The position numbers and the translations under genes were made by a program. DNA of 64,000 nucleotides. It comes from Cellulophaga omnivescoria (GTDB lineage Bacteria > Bacteroidota > Bacteroidia > Flavobacteriales > Flavobacteriaceae). The stretch lies in NCBI RefSeq assembly GCF_001999725.1, contig NZ_MDDP01000017.1:34525-98524 (forward strand). Direction: 5' to 3'. The notes under the pieces were generated by a model. The model made no database searches, had not been told where the DNA came from, and saw nothing but the letters and a program-made list of their open reading frames with translations. Below are positions 63,904 to 64,000 of this stretch, one piece after another (within the stretch, counting starts at the first letter, position 1; each line of letters begins with the position of its first letter).

Positions 63904-64000
63904 ATATTTTAATAGTTTATTGCTTATAGTAAATATAGGAATTTTAAATAGGAGGTTATTTTCTGAAAATTTTGTTGTAAAATAAATGAGCTATTCATAT

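Overview
The window is about two-thirds A+T and almost fully coding. It comes from a member of the Bacteroidota, most likely a marine Flavobacteriaceae; the genus cannot be fixed from sequence alone. The signs are: Bacteroidota-type promoters (TTTG or TTG, 19-21 bases, TAnnTTTG), almost no Shine-Dalgarno sequences, the gliding gene gldH, a SusC/SusD pair, a three-subunit sdhCAB, an atp operon without atpD and atpC, and many SpI or lipobox signal peptides. I saw no rRNA, tRNA, CRISPR array, insertion sequence or prophage.

Layout. 1-5932: an F0F1-ATPase operon (AtpZ-like, DUF6168-like, atpBEFHAG) closed by a strong terminator. 6006-9597: a lipoprotein, a flippase-like protein, dUTPase and a sugar-1-P nucleotidyltransferase. 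9736-19848: envelope and secreted proteins (OmpA-like, BNR-repeat protein, beta-barrel, di-heme peroxidase, collagen-like-repeat lipoprotein) plus aminopeptidase P. 20213-25741: a RimK-like ligase/aspartoacylase-like pair, divergent from sdhCAB. 25755-32685: a thioredoxin-like gene, a tiny 33-codon ORF, and a long minus-strand operon psp1-gldH-PBP1A-scoA-(zinc ribbon)-scoB with a 25-unit TTG microsatellite in psp1.

32931-43560: trhO and recA (divergent, around a possibly structured recA leader), a lipoprotein, an ECF sigma factor with a membrane-anchored beta-barrel partner, plsC, trpS, an FKBP isomerase, dprA, an HU-CCDC81/SPOR protein and a thioesterase. 43626-50044: accessory genes and regulators (TetR+SDR with a 20-bp operator, LysR+YeiH-type exporter, AraC, DUF983, VOC, SDR).

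50275-60044 is the most distinctive unit: a Cache-type LytS-like histidine kinase, a secreted zinc metalloprotease, SusC, SusD and a LytTR response regulator, all co-oriented. It reads as a self-regulated import locus built around proteolysis rather than glycan breakdown. 60056-63903 holds a GNAT enzyme and a run of VanW, transglutaminase-like, fatty-acid-hydroxylase-like and DUF695 genes.

How they fit: most genes are core energy metabolism (ATP synthase, succinate dehydrogenase, CoA transferase), envelope building and gliding, and DNA repair and uptake (recA, dprA). Functions are assigned from motifs read by eye; no database search was run.
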